DNA of 12,304 nucleotides. Source: Pleurotus ostreatus/Saccharomyces cerevisiae fusant (lineage: Eukaryota > Opisthokonta). The stretch spans positions 1 to 12,304 of the forward strand of contig JAMQCK010001077.1 of the NCBI GenBank assembly GCA_024196135.1, read 5' to 3'. The notes under the pieces were generated by a model that saw nothing but the letters and a program-made list of their open reading frames with translations, made no database searches and was not told the origin of the DNA. Below are positions 6,570 through 12,304 of this stretch, in pieces; within the stretch, counting starts at the first letter, position 1; every line of letters starts with the position of its first letter. Position numbers and translations under genes: made by a program.

Positions 6570-9500
6570 ATGGCCTCCGTCGCTCAGCTCGCCGAGTGCC
6601 TAACTGCCACCCTAGACTCCAATCCTAATGTCAGAATTTCTGCCGAGCTCAAGCTCGCAGAGCTCTCAGCTCAGCCGGGTTCGTGCTCCATGCTGCAGTG
6701 CGCGATGGTTGACTGAAGTAGGCGCGTGGATCGATCAGAGACCGGTATCTCCCTCGCAAGACTGGCGCTGTCCCCAGAAGCGGAGCTGCCACTGAGACAG
6801 ATGAGTACTACGCGTGATCACCAGCTATACGCGTCCTGACGAGCAATGTCGTGCCTGCACTCGGCTAGCATCGTACTGAGGAAATATGTGCTTGAACGCT
6901 GGTCCCCCATCTTTCCTCAGTTTCGGGGGCCTGCTCCACCTCAAGACGTGTGTTATACTACGCATTCCACGTTCATTCGATACTGATGAGTCGTAGACCA
7001 AAGCCGCAGTCCGGCAGCTTGTCTTCCAGGGCTTGTCTGACCCCGATCGCAAGATCCGCTCACTCTGCGTGCGTGACCATAGTACTCTCACATTAGCACC
7101 GTGTTCAACTGTAGCAAACAACAGGCTCGCACCATGTCCACATTGGCCAACGCTGACTGGCCCGACGAGAACCCCGAACTCCTCACTTCCCTCATCGGTC
7201 TATTGTCCTCCGGATCACCCAACTCTGTACATGGCGCAATGCAGGTCTTCGCCGAGTTCATCAAGGCAGACCTTTCCGAAGACCAGATCCTCCCTATTCT
7301 TCGTGAACTCTTGCCGGTCTTGCTCACCATTCTCGGCGGAACGGAGGTTTGCATCATTGTCATCATGAATACTCGATTCTAACTGCGTCTGCAGCAATAC
7401 GGCGCGATCACACGCGCCAGGACCGTATCCGTATTCCAGCAATGTGTCGAAGCACTTTTCATGGTTAAGGACCAGCACCCGCAAGCCGTGAAGGAGGCGA
7501 CGACGTCTATTCTACCCGTGTGGCTCGAGGCATTCAGGGTGCTGCTCAACATCGACCCACGTCAAGACCTCAACAAGTCGGAGTGGGATGGGCTCTTGAT
7601 ACGCATACAGATCTATAAGGTACGCTGCCGATTCAACAGCCTACGTATATTCCTATGCTGACTCGCGAAGACCCTCGACATCATCCACACCTCATTCCCG
7701 CGCGCCATGACTACCTTCCTCCCCGACATATTGAGCGCCTCGCTCAACCACCTCCAAACGATCTACCCGGCATTCCAGCAATACTACCTCTCCGCGACCG
7801 ACTCGCCGCCTCCGTCCTCCGAAGACGAGCCGGTGCACCTTCCGCAGCTCATCTGCCCCATCCTTGACTTCCTCTCTTCGGTTATTCGCGGAGGCAAGGC
7901 GAAGACGTGGTTCGAGGGCAACAATTTGACCGCCGTCATCTCCGCCGTCTTCCAGTACGCGCAGATGACCGACGAGGATGTGAGTATTGGAGTACCACCA
8001 CCCAATCCGTCCTAACGACCTGGATAGGAAGACACCTGGGCAAGCAACGTCAACGCGTTCATCGCTCAGGAAGACGACGAGACGCAAGAGTACAGCGTTC
8101 GCGTTGCTGGCTTCGACATACTGGGCGTAAGTGATTGTTGCACAGGTCTCCAAACTTGCCTGATTATCACGCCAGGTCCTCATGGAACGCGAGCCCGCGA
8201 AAACGGCGGCGACATGCCAGTTGCTACTCCAGCAAATGGTCCAGTCATCGCAGCAGGCGCGCGATGGTGGGCAGGAAGACTGGTACAACTCAATCGCTCG
8301 TTTTTTGAAGAGTCCGTACTTATACTATCACAGGTGGCGTCCTCTCGAAGCCTCCCTCGCTGCCATTGGCTCCCAGTCGGAGACGATCTTGGACTGCATC
8401 GAAGACGAGCTTGAGTCAGGTCGGGATAAGCCGATCGACATCGAGTACATCCTGCGCGACATCGTGCCCTCCGTCCTAAGTCTTTCTGGTAGGTCCTTTC
8501 TTGGGCCCCGTATGTCAATCGTGGACTAATGGAAACCAGCACACCCCTTCTTGCAGGGTCGCGGCTTCGTCTTTGCTAGCCAGTATGCGAAGCTGCTGCC
8601 ATTGCAGCTGGCGGGCCAGTACCTCGAGGCTGCGATCCAGGTCATCGAGTCCAGCGAGGCGGGTGTACCCGTGAAGGTCTCCGCCGTGCGTGCGGTGCAT
8701 AAGTACGTCAGGTGCTTACCTTCAAAAATCACGTATATGCTGACACTGCACGCAGTTTTTGCCAGGGCGCCGAGGACTCTGCCATGGTTCCCTTCGTCGC
8801 GCGCATTGCTAAGGACCTTGGACCTTTCCTCCTCGACACCTCTGATGATGCGCTGTCGCTGGTACTGGAGACGATGTCGGTGGTGGTGCAGGTGGACGAT
8901 GGGAAGTGGTTGACGACGGATCTGGCGCAGTCGCTTGTCATTGCACTGCTCGATGTGTGGAAGAAGAACAACAAGGGTCAGTGCTTTCTTATTCTGCTTC
9001 ACCTCACCTTCCTCATCCATGAATTGTAGACCCGATCTTCGAGTCGATACTGAGCGACATCTTCGAAGCTCTCGCTTCCTCGAAGGCGAGCGGCATTTAC
9101 CAGTCGATTGTCCAACAGGCCCTTCCGGCGCTTTGCAAGAACCTGAATGAGGCGAAGCCAGACGAATCGTGGGTCACGTCCACGGGTATTGAGCTCATCA
9201 CCAGCATGGTGAAGGGTGCACCCGAAGGCGGGCTCGGCGACGGCTTCGTCGCCGCCATGGCACCCAGCCTCTTCCACTGCCTCGCGCAGTCGGAGGACCG
9301 CGACGTCTTGCAGAACGGCGTGTCGTGCCTGACGACTATCGTCCGCAAGGACTGCAAGCAGCTTGCTGCGTGGTCAGATGGGAACCGTGGGGGCTTGGAG
9401 CATGTTTTGGCGTTGATAGCGCGCATCTTGCAGAGCGAGGATGAGAGTGGCGGGTTGTTTATTGGCGATTTGATCATTCACCTGTTGCGCAATGCGGGCG

Positions 9501-10593
9501 AGGCCGTGCTGCCTGTGCTCCCTGAGCTCTTGCAGGCAATGGTCAACCGCATGCTTACTGCGAAGACCGCGACGTTCTTGCAGGTCAGGACTGACCGTCT
9601 CGTATCCTCGATTTAGTATTGACATGTATCCAGAGCCTCGTCATCCCCTTCGCCTTCCTCATCACCAATCAACGCGACACTGTCTTGCAGCTCCTCGAAG
9701 GCATCAACGTCAACGGCCGCTCCGGCCTCGACATCCTCCTCCAAACCTGGTGCGAGAACGCCGAGACCTTCCAGGGCTTCTGGCCCGGCCGCGTCAGCAC
9801 CCTCGGCCTCTGCGAGCTCCTCCGCGCCGCGCGCCCGAGCCTGCAGCAGATCACCGTCAAGGGCGACATCATCCTCCGCCCGGAGACGAAGAACGGTGAG
9901 TGGGATCTGCCTCCCGCATCCTCGCGCGCGCACCGAACGAATCGCCTTTCGCAGTCATCATGACGCGCTCGCGGACGAAGAAGAGTGCGCGATGGGTTAC
10001 TTTGGTGTGATTGGGGATTTGGCTGACGAGGATGTGTGTGTTTTTGTTTGCAGTTCCGACGGAGTTTACGACGGTGCCGTTCCCGGTGAAGGCGCTGAAG
10101 ATTGTCGTGCGTGACTTGCTTACGGGCGGGGAGTCGGCGGCTATTGGAGCCATCGACGACGAGGAAGTGGCCTCGGATGACGGGGTAAGCCGATGCTTTG
10201 GCGCAGCCTCACTCATGCTAACATCGCCAGCAGGACGATGATTGGGAAGAGGAGGGCGGTGGTGAGATTGGCAAGATCAACTCGCAGGGCTTCACCAAGG
10301 ACGAGTTCGCATTCCTGTCCGAGATGATTGGTCCCCGCGGCGTCAAGTTTGACAACGACGACGTCCTGGACGATGATGATGACGAGGACTTGAAGAACGA
10401 CCCGATATCGCAGATGGACATGCAGGTGCGCAGGCACTCTTCGGCACGAAATTTCTCGCTCATCGTCTTGCAGTCCCATCTCGTGTCCTTCCTTCGCGAC
10501 TGCGCACAGCACAACACGTCCAACTTCTCGCAGCTCGTCTCACAGCTCACACCCGAGGAGCAAGCTGTCGTGCAGAGGGCTGTTACCCAGTAG
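6570..10593 (+). CDS. KAP114: Importin-9 / Kap114-type karyopherin (importin beta family), 18 exons
   Basis: Predicted exons: 6570-6678, 6739-6804, ~6865-6947, 6997-7068, 7125-7346, 7395-7619, 7671-7979, 8028-8126, 8176-8282, 8334-8488, 8540-8702, 8756-8976, 9030-9583, 9634-9895, 9955-9984, 10054-10184, 10231-10425, 10474-10593; about 1040 residues, close to human importin-9. All junctions are GT-AG and in frame except intron 2. The ATG at 6570 has a CCACCATGG context. An importin-beta N-terminal region (about 20-85, with LPLRQM...IVLRKYVLERW) is followed by HEAT repeats (e.g. SVHGAMQVFAEF, TWFEGNNLTAV, VKVSAVRAVH, VLQNGVSCLTTIV). Near the end come the family's acidic stretch (DDDWEEE; DDDDDED about 982-989) and the DPISQMDMQ...FLRDCAQ tail. 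Family members carry H2A-H2B, TBP and other basic cargo into the nucleus and release or rearrange it with Ran-GTP. Recognition rests on remembered family features, not on a search. Confidence 0.9.
6805..6868 (+). other. Importin intron 2, acceptor unresolved
   Basis: Exon 2 must end after ...LPLRQM, where the only well-placed GT (6805) leaves phase 1. Exon 3 must read ...SIVLRKYV, whose nearest AG (TAG, 6866-6868) gives the wrong phase and an immediate TGA. Homology places the junction at 6865, after CTCGG, where a single base differs from a CAG acceptor. The CTGAC branch candidate (6836-6840) is well placed for either site. Confidence 0.6.
8283..8333 (+). other. Importin intron 9, 51 nt, stop-free and a multiple of three
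   Basis: A GTACAA donor and a CACAG acceptor are chosen because splicing joins EDW to WRPLEASLAAIG, which aligns with the EHWW region of importin-9. Read through, the intron adds 17 residues (about YNSIARFLKSPYLYYHR) without a stop, so retention would still give a full-length protein. Confidence 0.7.
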
Positions 10594-10720
10594 ATGGCGT
10601 CCCGCCGCCAAAAATGAAGATTGGGTATAGGAGACCCGATAACTATACAAGAACCCTGGAGAATCCGTAGCTATATAATGTACTTACATGTGCCCGTTCG
10701 TCTGCTCTAGCACCTTGGGT
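10594..10720. other. Short convergent intergenic region with 3' ends of two genes
   Basis: 127 bases separate the importin stop (10591-10593) from the stop of the convergent RS-rich gene (10723..10721). AT-rich pieces (AACTATACAA, TATATAATGTA) may serve 3'-end formation on either strand. No standard AATAAA is present. Confidence 0.4.
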
Positions 10721-12159
10721 CTAAAAGCTCATATCCTTCCCCTTGTCCCACTCGCGCACCGTCCCGCGCTTGCTGTACTGGATGTCCATGACGTTCGTGC
10801 CCCCGCTACTCCCTCCCCAGCCGTCCCCGAAGCCACCACTCGGTGCCTTGTAGGCGTCCGGGTCGAACCCGAGGCGCTCGAGGCGCTTCTTCTCTTCCTT
10901 GTCCTCCTTGCGCTTGCGCAATAGGTCCAGCATGGCGTCCCAGCCCTCGAATTGGGTGTTGTCGATGAGTCCTGTGGCTGGGACGTGCGGCGCGGCTGGG
11001 AGGGGGTCTACGTCGAGGCGGGGGTCGTAGTCTTCCTCGAAGTACTTGTCCATCTTGGACGGGAGGGAAGGGGTAGGACCGGGTGTAGGGGAGCTTTCGC
11101 GGGAGGGGAGGGTATCGGAGGGCGAGCGGCGGGAGGAGCCTTCACCTCGGGAGGCGGGCGAGGGTGAGCGGGTGCGGGTGCGCCTGTCTTTGGAGGGTGG
11201 CGCGTCATCGCGAGTAGAGGATGAGGTAGGGGAAGGACTGCGGTGACGGAGATGGCGGCGGGTGCGCTTGTGAGATGAGCGACGCTCGCTATCCTTTGAG
11301 CGGGAGCGGTGGCGGTGTGAGCGATGCGTGCGGTCGTCCCTCTTGCCCTTCTCATAGTCCTGAGAGCGAGACCTATGCCGCCGCTTATGAGAGTGTTTGA
11401 CTTCATCGACATCCTCGTCCGCATCCTCCCATGCTCGTCGTTTCCGCTTGGGGTCCCGCTCAGCCGTTCGTCCGTCCCAGTGATCCCACTTCTCGTCTTC
11501 AGCAACACGGTGCCAATGCTCGCCCTCGCGGTCGCGTCTGCTCGATCGTTCCTCCTTCCGCTTCCCCTTGCTTTTATGTTCCTCGTCTCGTTCATCAGAG
11601 CGGTCGCGGTGTCGCCGACTTGATCTTCCTTCCTCTCTCCGGCTTGAGTGCCGTGCTTCCCGACGTGGACTGCTCCCTTCCCCTCTGCTACTCCCCGCGC
11701 CACGACTTCGGCGACTTGCGACAGCTTCCTCGGCGCGCTTCATGCGCTCGCGGCGCTCCTCTTCCCGCCGTTGACGTTGTATCTCCTCTGCGGCTTCGGC
11801 CTGCGCGCGCAATATGGAGCGGTTGTGGTCATCTGTGCTCTTGATGATCGAGGACAGGAAGCGCTTGTTCGGCCTCGGTGCATTGGCGTCATGTCTGCCA
11901 AGTGGTTAGCTACCATATCTTGAGCAGCGACGGTCTTCCCGCCACCAAAATAGAGTACGCACAAGCTAGGCGCGAGGTACGCGCGAATGCCAGTCTCCTG
12001 ATATCGTTCGGCCTTCTTCTTGGCTTCTTTCAGGATAAGCTCGGCGACGTGGCGGTCAAGGTCCTCGTCGGTCACGGTGGGGGACACCGACGACCCCATA
12101 GAGGCACGCACAAGGTTTGAGACGACGGAGGAGAGCGAGGAGGAAGGCGCCGACGACAT
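10721..12159 (-). CDS. RS-rich, coiled-coil nuclear protein of unknown function
   Basis: Two exons on the minus strand, 12159..11963 and 11894..10721, joined in phase 2 across a 68-base intron (GTGCGT donor, GCTAAC branch, GGCAG acceptor), give 456 residues. The ATG at 12159 has a GCCACCATG context. A globular-looking head (residues 28-95) contains PNKRFLSSIIKSTDDHNRS. A charged helix rich in Glu, Arg and Gln follows (95-125). Residues 125-340 are dominated by Arg, Ser, Asp, Glu and His with RS and SP dipeptides, and include a basic PKRKRR (214-219) that could be a nuclear localisation signal. The tail (347-456) is again specific: KMDKYFEEDYDPRLD, WDAMLDLLRKRKEDKEEKKR, FGDGWGG, ending GTVREWDKGKDMSF. 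RS-rich proteins of this build often belong to pre-mRNA processing; that role is inferred from composition only. I do not recognise the family. The first exon encodes the acidic start of the head. Confidence 0.85.
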
Positions 12160-12266
12160 GGTGGCTCGCTCCAACCTGCAGTGAACAATGACATGAACAG
12201 CCGCGTGTGACTCATTCCGGGCCGGAGGCGGCGAAGCGTCACACTTGCGGCTTGCCCTCTCCCACC
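12160..12266. promoter_or_regulatory. Divergent promoter between the RS-rich gene and the next gene
   Basis: 107 bases separate the two outward-facing ATGs. The exact 13-base element TGTGACGCTTCGC lies on the minus strand at 12243..12231, 72 bases from the minus ATG and 24 from the plus ATG. It is the right arm of an inverted pair, with GTGTGAC at 12205-12211 and GTCACAC at 12238-12244. A single short region probably drives both genes. Confidence 0.6.
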
Positions 12267-12304
12267 ATGTCCAATTGTCCCGCCTACGCTTCAGTCTTCG
12301 AGAT
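12267..12304 (+). CDS. Start of a divergent gene, cut by the right edge
   Basis: An ATG in a CCCACCATG context at 12267 begins an open frame (MSNCPAYASVFE) to the end of the window. The 19 bases before it closely match those before the importin start (CGGCTTG, pyrimidine run, CCCACC). Twelve codons are too few to name a product; an intron or another start cannot be ruled out. Confidence 0.5.
   Translation, partial: MSNCPAYASVFE

Noticed and set aside
7692..8288. 198-codon minus-strand frame
   Set aside because: It is antisense to importin exons 7-9, which are supported by homology and phase; a shadow of codon bias.
10330..10390. GAY-rich stretch as a microsatellite
   Set aside because: It encodes the acidic run expected near the C-terminus of importin-9 proteins, with mixed codons rather than a pure repeat.
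6570..10593. Importin gene as a pseudogene
   Set aside because: Seventeen of eighteen exons join with canonical in-frame sites and the product has the family's full length; one irregular acceptor is not enough.
11008..11703. 231-codon minus-strand frame inside the RS-rich gene
   Set aside because: It is the alternative frame of the Arg/Ser-rich low-complexity stretch; the other frame continues into a specific head and tail and splices cleanly.

Overview
The window looks like nuclear DNA of a basidiomycete fungus, most likely a mushroom-forming agaricomycete. The evidence is: genes broken by many short introns (about 48-70 nt) with GTRNGT-type donors and CTRAC-like branch points; close packing of genes on both strands; CCACCATG start contexts; and F-box/leucine-rich genes of the kind that are expanded in these fungi. 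I see no bacterial features, rRNA, tRNA, transposon open frame or CRISPR array. All gene models below are hand-spliced from the sequence.

Layout. (1) 1-807, minus: the 5' part of an F-box gene running off the left edge, with a 5'-UTR intron and three visible coding exons. (2) 808-1721: its leader and promoter, then a promoter-like block for the plus strand. (3) 1722-4324, plus: a two-exon gene for an 848-residue orphan protein with a very long Pro/Ser/Arg-rich N-terminal part and a leucine-rich C-terminal part. (4) 4352-5867, minus: a complete F-box/LRR gene that is a paralogue of gene 1, with the same exon plan and phases. (5) 5868-6569: its leader and the promoter of the next gene. (6) 6570-10593, plus: an 18-exon gene for an importin-9/Kap114-type karyopherin of about 1040 residues. 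(7) 10721-12159, minus: an RS-rich nuclear protein with a conserved head and tail. (8) 12160-12266: a divergent promoter, then the first codons of a plus-strand gene cut by the right edge.

How they relate. The importin and the RS-rich protein are housekeeping-type genes (nuclear import; probably RNA processing). The F-box proteins are candidate substrate adaptors of SCF ubiquitin ligases and look like a local duplication that carried its promoter and 5'-UTR intron along. The most informative observations are a 13-base promoter element (TGTGACGYTTCGC) placed near three start regions, the deep conservation of the 5' ends of the two F-box genes, and an importin exon-3 acceptor that has no canonical in-frame solution. 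I found no sign of a multi-gene defence or biosynthetic system.
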